Below, one piece after another: positions 1 through 7,544 of a DNA stretch of 64,000 nucleotides (position 1 is the stretch's first letter; each line of letters begins with the position of its first letter). The notes under the pieces were generated by a model. That model did not search any database and was not told the origin of the DNA. It saw nothing but the letters and a program-made list of their open reading frames with translations. Source of the stretch: Planomicrobium sp. CPCC 101110. GTDB lineage: Bacteria > Bacillota > Bacilli > Bacillales_A > Planococcaceae. The stretch is taken from NCBI RefSeq assembly GCF_007859395.1, contig NZ_VOHD01000011.1:157074-221073 (forward strand). Direction: 5' to 3'. The translations under genes and the position numbers were made by a program.

Positions 1-1
1 T

Positions 2-1096
2 TTCCACTGGGGAATTCATGCTTGGGCAATCTATGCGGTCGTCGCTTTGGCCCTAGCGTATTTCCAATTCCGCAAAGGAGAGCCAGGACTGATTTCTGCT
101 ACACTAAAGCCGCTCTTCGGCGAGAAGATGAATGGGCCTTGGGGAACCTTGGTGGATGTGATTGCGATTTTTGCTACAGCAGTAGGGGTTGCGACCACGC
201 TTGGTTTCGGAACCATCCAAATCAATGAAGGTTTGGCGTTCTTGTTTGATGCGGTGCCTGGAAATAACTTTATAGTCCAAGTCGTCATCATTGCCGTTGC
301 CACTGTCCTGTTCCTGGCTTCAGCTTGGAGCGGACTGAGTAAAGGCATCAAGTATTTGTCGAATACCAATATGGTGCTGGCTATTTCTTTGCTTGCATTG
401 GTGCTGATTTTTGGGCCGACTTTGTTGATTCTCAATATGTTCACAGATACAGTAGGGAATTACTTCCAAAATCTGTTGCGCATGAGTTTCCGTGCTGCCC
501 CGATCGATCAAGAAAACCGCGCTTGGATCGATGGCTGGACCATCTTCTACTGGGCATGGTGGATTTCCTGGTCTCCATTTGTCGGGATATTTATCGCTCG
601 CGTTTCAAAAGGCCGGACAATCCGCCAATTCCTGTTCGGTGTATTGATCATCCCTACAGTACTCAGCTTTATCTGGTTTGCGGCATTTGGATCAACAGCT
701 ATTGATGTCCAAAGTTCCGGTGCCGATTTGACGGGCTTGTTGACATCCGAGACTTTGTTTGGCGTGTTTGAACAGCTTCCATTAGGGACATTTATGTCAA
801 TCATCGCGATTTTGCTCGTTACAACATTTTTCGTCACTTCAGCTGACTCAGCTACATTCGTTCTTGGGATGCAGTCAACAAACGGTTCGTTGAACCCGTC
901 AAACGCGATCAAAGTAACATGGGGAGTCGCCCAATCGTCCATTGCTGTTATCTTACTGTCAGCAGGCGGACTTGATGCGCTTCAAACGGCATTGATCATT
1001 TCAGCTTTCCCGTTTTCTTTTATCATGCTTTTGATGATGGGATCTTTCTACAAATCACTGAGCCTCGAATACAAAGCCATAAAACGCAAACGATAA
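2..1096 (+). CDS. BCCT-family glycine betaine/choline/carnitine transporter, 5'-truncated by the window edge
   Basis: The frame is open from base 2, giving 364 residues of a family that usually has about 500-550, so roughly the first 150 residues lie outside the window. The visible part begins with [11 protein letters not shown] and shows the tryptophan-rich transmembrane signature ([17 protein letters not shown]) followed by the GRTIRQF cytoplasmic loop, both typical of BCCT carriers. The family moves quaternary ammonium osmolytes with Na+ across the cell membrane for osmoprotection. The substrate cannot be read from the fragment. The gene ends at a strong terminator. The TTG at 47 is an internal leucine, not the start. 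Confidence 0.9.
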   Translation, partial: FHWGIHAWAIYAVVALALAYFQFRKGEPGLISATLKPLFGEKMNGPWGTLVDVIAIFATAVGVATTLGFGTIQINEGLAFLFDAVPGNNFIVQVVIIAVATVLFLASAWSGLSKGIKYLSNTNMVLAISLLALVLIFGPTLLILNMFTDTVGNYFQNLLRMSFRAAPIDQENRAWIDGWTIFYWAWWISWSPFVGIFIARVSKGRTIRQFLFGVLIIPTVLSFIWFAAFGSTAIDVQSSGADLTGLLTSETLFGVFEQLPLGTFMSIIAILLVTTFFVTSADSATFVLGMQSTNGSLNPSNAIKVTWGVAQSSIAVILLSAGGLDALQTALIISAFPFSFIMLLMMGSFYKSLSLEYKAIKRKR

Positions 1097-1120
1097 AACC
1101 GCCGCCTCGGCGGTTTTTTT
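1097..1120 (+). terminator. Rho-independent terminator of the BCCT gene
   Basis: Eight-base-pair stem AACCGCCG / CGGCGGTT with a CCT loop, followed by a T run. It starts directly after the TAA of the transporter. Confidence 0.9.
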
Positions 1121-1174
1121 GTTCAATAACAGGTATAATGGATAGAGTGTTTTAAGAAGGATGGAGGATTTACT

Positions 1175-2074
1175 ATGAATGAGAAACCACATGTGCTGCT
1201 GGTGGACGGGATGGCGATTTTGTTCCGCTCGTTTTTTGCCACTTCAGTGGTCGGTCAATATCTTCGGACGTCCGAAGGATTGGCGACAAATGCGGTGCAA
1301 GGCTTTGCCCGCCACGTGCTTGCTGCGAAGACGATGATGAAGCCGACGCATCTCGCGGTCTGCTGGGACATGGGAGCACATACATTCCGGACGGATATGT
1401 TCGATGGCTACAAATCGAACCGGCCAGCGCCGCCTGATGACATGCTTCACCAATTCGACTTGGCAAAAAAAGTGTCTGAGCAGCTTGGCTGGAAAAACTA
1501 TGGGGAAAAGGGAATCGAAGCGGATGATTTCATCGGCTCGTTCACGAAGCAGTGGAAGGACAAGGCGAAATTTACAATCATCACTGGCGACAAGGATATG
1601 CTGCAATTGCTGAATCCTTCGGTCGAAATAGCTTTTATGAAAAAAGGCTTTCACATTTATGACGTGTATACTGAAGGCCGTTTCAAAGAAGAATACGGCA
1701 TTGAACCGACGCAATTTGCGGATGTTAAAGCGTTCATGGGCGATGCCAGCGATGGCTATCCGGGCGTTAAAGGAATTGGGCCGAAAACTGCATTGCAGCT
1801 GATCCAGCAGCACGGCTCAACCGATGGCGTGCTGGCAGCCATCGATGAACTGAAACCGGCCCAAAAGAAAAAGATAGAGGAGCATAAGGATATGCTGCTG
1901 CTATCTAAGGAGTTGGCGGTTATTAAATGCGACATTCCGCTTGATGTATCGCTTGATGAAATCACTGTGCCCAACTATACAAACGACATGGTGCAGCTGT
2001 TCGATGACCAGGAATTGAAACTATTGGCCCGGCAGGTGGAAAAAAGCTTGGGGCCCGTCAATCCTTTTGAGTAG
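1175..2074 (+). CDS. ypcP: 5'-3' exonuclease (polymerase I N-terminal-domain type, YpcP/ExoIX-like)
   Basis: A 299-residue stand-alone homologue of the PolA 5'-nuclease domain, the usual length for YpcP. Metal-binding acidic residues are visible: D11 (LLVDG), E115/D117/D118 (EADD), D139/D141 (TGDKD), and D190/D193 just before the helix-hairpin-helix GYPGVKGIGPKTA (about 194-206). The YKSNRP motif lies near residue 79. The family removes RNA primers and flaps during lagging-strand maturation and repair. The start follows a GGAGG 10-15 bases upstream. The 3' end overlaps the convergent C39-like gene by 17 bp. Confidence 0.9.
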   Translation: MNEKPHVLLVDGMAILFRSFFATSVVGQYLRTSEGLATNAVQGFARHVLAAKTMMKPTHLAVCWDMGAHTFRTDMFDGYKSNRPAPPDDMLHQFDLAKKVSEQLGWKNYGEKGIEADDFIGSFTKQWKDKAKFTIITGDKDMLQLLNPSVEIAFMKKGFHIYDVYTEGRFKEEYGIEPTQFADVKAFMGDASDGYPGVKGIGPKTALQLIQQHGSTDGVLAAIDELKPAQKKKIEEHKDMLLLSKELAVIKCDIPLDVSLDEITVPNYTNDMVQLFDDQELKLLARQVEKSLGPVNPFE

Positions 2075-2573
2075 GAACAATTTTGACGAATGTCAGGACT
2101 TTTTGGTTCTTTCTATAAGAAATCGCCCGGACTTTGCTCGGGCGGTTTTTTTGTCCATTGTCGTGGATATATAAAATCAAATCGCCGTCTTTTTCTTCAA
2201 AGCCGATCAATGGCACCCAATGATACTTGTATGCCGGTTTTGAAAACCAGCGGAATGAAAAGTAGCAATCGAATTTCATAGCAAGCGGCCGGCCGGCAAG
2301 CAGCTCGTTTTTCACTTCATCAATATTTCGGGCTTTCTTGATGGTATAGTGATGCCCTGCAAGCCTGCGCAGATTTTTTAGGAGCCTCCATGTGAACAAG
2401 CCGATGGGTGTGGTGCCGAGCAGATGATATAGCTCATTGATGCCATAAACGGTTTTCTCGTGATGGCCCAGGATGGCAGCTGCTGTCACAGGGCCACATG
2501 CGGAGCCTTGCTTTTTGCTGTCGATGCTTGCTTCGTATTGGGACAGGCCTTTAAATGGAATCATCGTTTTCAC
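2058..2573 (-). CDS. C39-like papain-fold cysteine peptidase domain protein
   Basis: A 171-residue protein with the layout of a C39-like domain: a QYEAS start, GSACGPVTAAA with candidate catalytic Cys26, YHWVPLIGF with His118, and IHDNG with Asp138. No signal peptide or transporter domain is attached, so it is not a bacteriocin exporter. Substrate and role are unknown. The GTG start at 2573 is chosen because GGGAGGG lies just upstream; an ATG 5 codons earlier overlaps that Shine-Dalgarno. It follows the STAS gene by 26 bp on the same strand and is probably co-transcribed. It converges on the exonuclease gene. Confidence 0.7.
   Translation of the reverse strand: MKTMIPFKGLSQYEASIDSKKQGSACGPVTAAAILGHHEKTVYGINELYHLLGTTPIGLFTWRLLKNLRRLAGHHYTIKKARNIDEVKNELLAGRPLAMKFDCYFSFRWFSKPAYKYHWVPLIGFEEKDGDLILYIHDNGQKNRPSKVRAISYRKNQKVLTFVKIVPTQKD
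2124..2152 (+). terminator. Terminator for the exonuclease gene, lying inside the convergent gene
   Basis: CGCCCG / CGGGCG stem with a 9-base loop, then G and seven T residues. It lies about 50 bases past the exonuclease stop and inside the coding region of the minus-strand C39-like gene. Confidence 0.7.
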
Positions 2574-2599
2574 GGAAATCCCTCCCATGGGAATGGCAA

Positions 2600-3067
2600 T
2601 TATTTTACCGACTTTGCCGCATTTTTGTTTTCTTTGAGCAATACCTTCAGCGCAGTGCGGAAGTTTATATAAACTTCCAGATCCACCTGAATGCCGGCAC
2701 GGACGATTTCGCGTACGAAGCGGGGATTGAATCCAACATAGATAGGGCGAAGCCCCATCAGCTTCTGTGCACTGTTCAATTCAGACAGCTCGCTCGCCAA
2801 TTCGTTATAGTCGAACGCCTCTACGTCTTCTAAAGCGACTCCTGTAAAATCGAAGACGACGCTTTCGGTTTCCCGGTGTTCGGCGGCATACTGCAATACT
2901 TTTGTCCGGATGGTTTCAAAACGGTCCCTATATATGAATCCGGCAATCGGCACTAGAATGGTGCGTGGCACGATAGAAGGGATAATAGGAGCGGACATGT
3001 TCTTGATGACCTTCTCGTAATACTGGACCAGCTCTTTTAGTTCTTTCAGTTCTTGTTGCTCATTCAT
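2600..3067 (-). CDS. STAS-domain protein of the RsbR type
   Basis: 155 residues. A short N-terminal charged helix (EQQELKELKELVQYYEK) leads into an RsbR-type STAS domain beginning SAPIIPSIVPRTILVPIAG. RsbR paralogues sit in the stressosome that gates sigma-B activation, but they usually carry a globin-like or other N-terminal sensor; here only the helix is present. It is therefore a minimal STAS protein whose partner is unknown. The ATG at 3067 is preferred over the GTG 3 codons upstream because that GTG is part of the GAGGTG ribosome-binding site. It precedes the C39-like gene. Confidence 0.75.
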   Translation of the reverse strand: MNEQQELKELKELVQYYEKVIKNMSAPIIPSIVPRTILVPIAGFIYRDRFETIRTKVLQYAAEHRETESVVFDFTGVALEDVEAFDYNELASELSELNSAQKLMGLRPIYVGFNPRFVREIVRAGIQVDLEVYINFRTALKVLLKENKNAAKSVK

Positions 3068-3126
3068 GTAAAACACCTCAATTTTTAATAATAAGTGCAG
3101 CGGGGGCCGATGGGATAGGTGTTTCG

Positions 3127-3447
3127 CTATTTTTTCTGCTCAGATAGGAATTGAGTGACCGATTCCGGCGATTTTGCGTGGGCACTGTGAAGGTGGGCGG
3201 TTTTTTCGCCATTCCTGAAAATCAGCAGACTTGGAATGCCCATCACTTCCCATTTTTCTGCAAGCTCCGGCAGTTCATCACGGTTAAGGTCATACCAGTG
3301 GTATTGATCGAATTCCTCTATAATCGGATCGATGAACATGTCCATTCTTGTGCAATCCGGGCACCAGCCCGCTTGAAATTTTACAATAGCCGGCTCGTTT
3401 CCGCTGATTGCATTTTCAAACTGTTCCAATGTAGTAATTGATTTCAT
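3127..3447 (-). CDS. thioredoxin-like protein (WCPDC active site)
   Basis: A 106-residue single thioredoxin fold with active site WCPDC (C29, C32) and the cis-proline segment GIPSLLIF. No signal peptide, so it acts in the cytoplasm as a disulfide reductant. It resembles the small YtpP-like thioredoxins of Bacillus more than TrxA, which has WCGPC. The ATG at 3447 is set by a GGAGG 9 bases upstream; the longer frame upstream has no ribosome-binding site. It is the first gene of the minus-strand run thioredoxin, STAS, C39-like and is divergent from fadN. Confidence 0.85.
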   Translation of the reverse strand: MKSITTLEQFENAISGNEPAIVKFQAGWCPDCTRMDMFIDPIIEEFDQYHWYDLNRDELPELAEKWEVMGIPSLLIFRNGEKTAHLHSAHAKSPESVTQFLSEQKK

Positions 3448-3569
3448 GCAGCTTCGCCTCCATATTCTATTGATAGTGTACCGTTCCAAAGCCCTTTCGA
3501 AAAGAAATTAATCTTTCAGGCAAAGTAAATTTTCGGACAATTAAATATTGCGAAAAAAAAGAAAATACC

Positions 3570-3633
3570 TTACACTAGGAGACATAGAGAACGTTCTATT
3601 TTTTTACCATAAAAATGAATGAGTGTTCATTCA
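3570..3633 (+). promoter_or_regulatory. FadR-type operator (3616-3633) and probable promoter of fadNAE
   Basis: TGAATGAGTGTTCATTCA at 3616-3633 is a perfect 7-4-7 inverted repeat and matches the Bacillus FadR box layout (TGAATGA-N4-TCATTCA). A tentative sigma-A promoter lies just upstream: TTACAC (3570-3575), 18 bases, TTCTAT (3594-3599). The operator would then sit just after the transcription start, the right place for repression relieved by long-chain acyl-CoA. The operator is clear; the promoter is less certain. Confidence 0.8.
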
Positions 3634-3654
3634 AAAAAGTGGGAGGGCTTGCGA

Positions 3655-6039
3655 GTGGCATACCAAATACAAAAAGCAGCGGTGCTGGGTTCTGGGGTTA
3701 TGGGGTCTGGAATTGCAGCACACCTTGCAAATATCGGGATTCCAGTATTATTGCTTGATATCGTTCCGAACGAATTGTTGAAGGAAGAGGAAGCAAAAGG
3801 CTTATCGCTTGAAGACAAGGCGGTGCGGAACCGGTTTACAGAGTCATCCATCCAGAAGCTGTTAAAACACAAACCTGCTCCGTTGACGGCAAAAAAAAAT
3901 TTGGAGCTGTTAACCCCTGGAAACTTAGAGGACGACTTGGAGAAGTTGAAAGATGTCGATTGGATTATAGAAGTGATTGTCGAAAATCTGGAAATAAAAA
4001 AATCCCTGTATAAAAAAATTGATGCCGTAAGAAAACCGGGGACGATTGTTTCTTCGAACACCTCAGGCATTAGCATCAATGCTATGGCGGAAGGGCGTTC
4101 GGATGATTTCCAGAAACATTTTCTTGGCACGCACTTTTTCAATCCGCCGCGCTATCTGAAACTGCTTGAAGTGATTCCTGCTGAAACGACGTCCTCTGAA
4201 GTGGTTGATTTTATGGCCCGTTTTGGTGAAGACCGTTTAGGAAAAGGCGTTGTCATCGCTAAAGATACGCCAAATTTCATTGCGAACCGAATTGGTACAT
4301 ATGGTTTGTTGGTGACAATCCGGGAAATGCAAACCCGCGGCTACTCGGTCGGGGAAGTGGATTCGGTCACCGGGCCATTGATCGGACGGCCAAAATCGGC
4401 GACTTTCCGCACGCTTGATGTAGTAGGATTGGATACATTTATGCATGTTGCCAAAAATGTATATGACCAGACTTCAGGCGATGAGCAGCAAGTGTTCGAA
4501 ACCCCTGGATTTTTAAAGGAAATGGTTGAAAAAGGCTGGCTTGGTTCGAAGACAGGACAAGGATTCTTCCGGAAGCAAGGGAAGGAAATCTTGGAACTGC
4601 ATCCTGAAACATTGGAATACCAACCAGCCGGAAAATTGGAAACGCCTTCACAGGAAATGGCCAAACAGCAAAAAGGCCTTTCCGCGAAGATGAAAACCCT
4701 TGTATACGCCAATGACCGCACAGGTGAATTGCTTTGGAGCATTCTATCACCGGTCCTCCGCTACTCTGCACAATTGACCGGTGAAATTGCCGATAACATC
4801 GTTGCAGTCGACAACGCCATGAAATGGGGCTTCGGCTGGCAGCAAGGTCCTTTTGAAACGTGGGATGCCATAGGTGTGGCACAATCCGCAGAGAAAATGA
4901 AACAAGAAGGGCATGAAATCCCTGCCTTTGCGCAAGCATTGCTCGAATCAGGAAATGACAGCTTCTATAAAGAAGTCGACAACGACCTTTATTTTTTTGA
5001 CGGGGCGGAATACAAGCCGGTGCCTGTCAATGAAAAAGTGATCGATTTGAAGCGCTACAAGAAAAAGCACGGAGTCATCAAATCCAATACCGGCGCAAGC
5101 TTGATCGACCTTGGGGACGGCATTGCGCTGCTTGAATTCCATTCGCAGTCCAATGCCATCGGTTTGGATATCATACAGATGATCAACTTTGCCGTCGATG
5201 AGGTTGAGAGAAACTTCAAAGGGCTGGTTATCGGAAACCAAGGCAAAAACTTCTGCGTCGGCGCAAACCTCGGAATGATCCTCATGGAAGCGCAGGATGA
5301 CAATATTTTTGAATTGGATTTCACCATAAAAGCTTTCCAAAATGCCATGATGAAAATCAAGTACTGCTCAAAACCGGTCGTTGCGGCACCGTTCGGCATG
5401 TCTCTCGGCGGCGGGGCGGAAGTGGCGCTTCCGGCAGCGCATATCCAAGCTTCGATGGAGACCTATATGGGCCTAGTCGAGGCAGGAGTCGGATTGATCC
5501 CAGGCGGCGGCGGAAACAAAGAGCTTTACATCAAGCATATAAAAGGCATGCCAAAAGGGGTCGTTGTCGATTACCAAAACGTCGCCAGCAAAGTGTTCGA
5601 GTCGATTGCGACGGCGAAAGTGTCGACTTCAGCAGAAGAAGCCCGTGAGAACAACTTCCTTAATTTTGTGGATGGCATAAGCGTCAATAGCGACCATCTG
5701 ATCCATGATGCGAAACAAGCGGCCCTTGCACTGCATGAAATGGGCTACCAAGCGCCAAAAAGGGAAAAAGTGCCGGTAACCGGTGAACCGGGCTATGCCA
5801 CATTGCTCTTAGGGGCAGAAGGCATGCTATTGTCCGGCTATATCAGTGAATACGACTTGAAAATCGCCAAAAAACTCGCTTTTGTCTTGTCCGGCGGGAA
5901 AGTTCCATATGGCACATTGGTCGACGAACAGTATTTGCTCGATCTCGAGCGGGAAGCATTTTTAAGTTTGGTGGCGGAGCCAAAAACACAGCAGCGGATG
6001 CAGCATATGCTCGTCAAAGGAAAACCGCTGCGCAATTAG
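3655..6039 (+). CDS. fadN: 3-hydroxyacyl-CoA dehydrogenase / enoyl-CoA hydratase (beta-oxidation)
   Basis: 794 residues, close to Bacillus FadN. The N-terminal half is an NAD-binding 3-hydroxyacyl-CoA dehydrogenase (VLGSGVMGSGIAAHLA near residues 10-25, HFFNPPRYLKLLEV). The C-terminal third is an enoyl-CoA hydratase-type crotonase fold (GLVIGNQGKNFCVGANLG, then GMSLGGGAEVAL). It performs hydration and NAD-dependent oxidation in fatty-acid degradation. The GTG start at 3655 follows GGGAGG; the longer frame from 3619 runs through the FadR operator and has no ribosome-binding site. It is first in fadN-fadA-fadE. Confidence 0.95.
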   Translation: MAYQIQKAAVLGSGVMGSGIAAHLANIGIPVLLLDIVPNELLKEEEAKGLSLEDKAVRNRFTESSIQKLLKHKPAPLTAKKNLELLTPGNLEDDLEKLKDVDWIIEVIVENLEIKKSLYKKIDAVRKPGTIVSSNTSGISINAMAEGRSDDFQKHFLGTHFFNPPRYLKLLEVIPAETTSSEVVDFMARFGEDRLGKGVVIAKDTPNFIANRIGTYGLLVTIREMQTRGYSVGEVDSVTGPLIGRPKSATFRTLDVVGLDTFMHVAKNVYDQTSGDEQQVFETPGFLKEMVEKGWLGSKTGQGFFRKQGKEILELHPETLEYQPAGKLETPSQEMAKQQKGLSAKMKTLVYANDRTGELLWSILSPVLRYSAQLTGEIADNIVAVDNAMKWGFGWQQGPFETWDAIGVAQSAEKMKQEGHEIPAFAQALLESGNDSFYKEVDNDLYFFDGAEYKPVPVNEKVIDLKRYKKKHGVIKSNTGASLIDLGDGIALLEFHSQSNAIGLDIIQMINFAVDEVERNFKGLVIGNQGKNFCVGANLGMILMEAQDDNIFELDFTIKAFQNAMMKIKYCSKPVVAAPFGMSLGGGAEVALPAAHIQASMETYMGLVEAGVGLIPGGGGNKELYIKHIKGMPKGVVVDYQNVASKVFESIATAKVSTSAEEARENNFLNFVDGISVNSDHLIHDAKQAALALHEMGYQAPKREKVPVTGEPGYATLLLGAEGMLLSGYISEYDLKIAKKLAFVLSGGKVPYGTLVDEQYLLDLEREAFLSLVAEPKTQQRMQHMLVKGKPLRN

Positions 6040-6070
6040 TGCTGCAACCAGAATCAGAGGAGGAAAACTC

Positions 6071-7246
6071 ATGCGCGAAGCAGTAATCGTATCCGGTGCA
6101 AGGACACCGGTAGGAAAAGCAAAAAAAGGGTCGCTTGCTACTGTGCGGCCGGATGATTTCGGCGCTGTAGCTGTTAAAGAGGCATTAGATCGGGCGGACG
6201 GCTATGATGGCCCGATTGATGATCTGATTATGGGCTGCGCCATGCCGGAAGCGGAACAGGGCATGAATATCGCCCGCAATATCGGCGCTCTTGCCGGTTT
6301 GCCGGACACCGTGTCAGCCGTTACGATCAACCGTTTCTGTTCTTCGGGCCTGCAGTCTATCGCTTATGCCGCTGAACGCATTATGGTCGGGTCGGCAGAA
6401 GCGATCATTGCCGGCGGCGTAGAGTCGATGAGCATGGTGCCGATGATGGGGAACGTCATCCGCCCGAATGCCAAATTGGCAGAGACAGCTCCCCAATATT
6501 ACATGAGTATGGGCCATACGGCTGAACAAGTGGCCACACAATACGGCATCAGCCGGGAAGACCAGGACGCGTTCTCGGTCCGCTCACACGAGAAAGCGGC
6601 AGCGGCCATCCAAAAGGGGCATTTCGTCGAAGAAATTGTGCCAGTTGAAGTGGTCCGGCGCTATGTGGATGAAAACAATAAATACCAGGAAAAAAAGTTC
6701 ATGTTTGAAATGGATGAAGGAGTCCGCCATGGCACTAATATTCAGACCTTGAACAAATTGCGTGCAGTTTTCTCAGCGCGCGGCACTGTTACCGCAGGCA
6801 ACTCGTCGCAGACGTCAGACGGTGCAGGAGCGCTTCTAGTAATGGACCGCGAAAAAGCGGAAGCGCTGGGCTTGAAGCCAATCGCGAAATTCCGTTCGTT
6901 TGCTACAGGCGGCGTGCCGCCGGAAGTGATGGGAATCGGCCCGATTGTCGCCATTCCAAAAGCGCTGAAATTGGCCGGTTTGTCCATTGAAGATATTGAC
7001 GTCTGGGAACTGAACGAAGCTTTCGCCTCGCAATCGCTTGGTGTCATCCGGCACTTGAACATCGATATCGACAAAGTGAATTTAAACGGGGGGGCCATTG
7101 CTCTCGGCCACCCGCTGGGTGCAACAGGCTCTATTTTGACGCTGAAGATGATGAGCGAGCTGAAGCGCCAAGGCAAGCAATTCGGCGTCGTCACCATGTG
7201 CATCGGCGGCGGCATGGGCGCAGCCGGCGTTTTTGAAATGCTGTAA
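6071..7246 (+). CDS. fadA: acetyl-CoA C-acyltransferase (3-ketoacyl-CoA thiolase)
   Basis: 391 residues, a full-length thiolase. The nucleophile is C90 in NRFCSSGLQ; the GHPLGATG motif supplies the catalytic histidine; the C-terminal CIGGGMG supplies the second cysteine (C377). It cleaves 3-ketoacyl-CoA to acetyl-CoA plus a shortened acyl-CoA, the last beta-oxidation step, using product made by FadN. It starts 31 bp after fadN behind GAGGAGG and is surely in the same transcript. Confidence 0.95.
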   Translation: MREAVIVSGARTPVGKAKKGSLATVRPDDFGAVAVKEALDRADGYDGPIDDLIMGCAMPEAEQGMNIARNIGALAGLPDTVSAVTINRFCSSGLQSIAYAAERIMVGSAEAIIAGGVESMSMVPMMGNVIRPNAKLAETAPQYYMSMGHTAEQVATQYGISREDQDAFSVRSHEKAAAAIQKGHFVEEIVPVEVVRRYVDENNKYQEKKFMFEMDEGVRHGTNIQTLNKLRAVFSARGTVTAGNSSQTSDGAGALLVMDREKAEALGLKPIAKFRSFATGGVPPEVMGIGPIVAIPKALKLAGLSIEDIDVWELNEAFASQSLGVIRHLNIDIDKVNLNGGAIALGHPLGATGSILTLKMMSELKRQGKQFGVVTMCIGGGMGAAGVFEML

Positions 7247-7544
7247 ATCTACGATTAGATAGTTCGCTTCAAATGTTTAAAAACTACCAGCCGCTTCGGC
7301 CGCTCAGAGGATGGCTTTCGTAAGAAGCCAGGCACAGAGCGCCTGTCTTCTTACTTCGCTCACCTTCATGGTCGCGCCGGCGCCAGGTAAACTCATCACA
7401 CTTTAAGAAAAGGATGATTTCGTCGTTATCCCCATTATTTTTTGATACGAAGCAAAACAGCGGAGACTCCAGCGGGAAAGCGGAGTTGTCTTGCGGAATA
7501 TCATCAGACGCTCAATATAGCTAATAAACGAGGAGGAATTCACA
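7247..7544. repeat. fadA-fadE spacer with a hairpin and a fragment of a Bacillaceae-type intergenic repeat
   Basis: This 298-base gap is long for the middle of an operon. A 13-bp imperfect hairpin lies at 7320-7354 (GTAAGAAGcCAGGC / GCCTGtCTTCTTAC) without a T run. At about 7447-7490 is GCGGAGACTCCAGCGGGAAA and flanks, which resemble the dispersed intergenic element known from many Bacillaceae genomes; only part of the element is present. No protein-coding gene is seen. The fadE ribosome-binding site (GAGGAGG) is at the 3' end. Confidence 0.5.
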
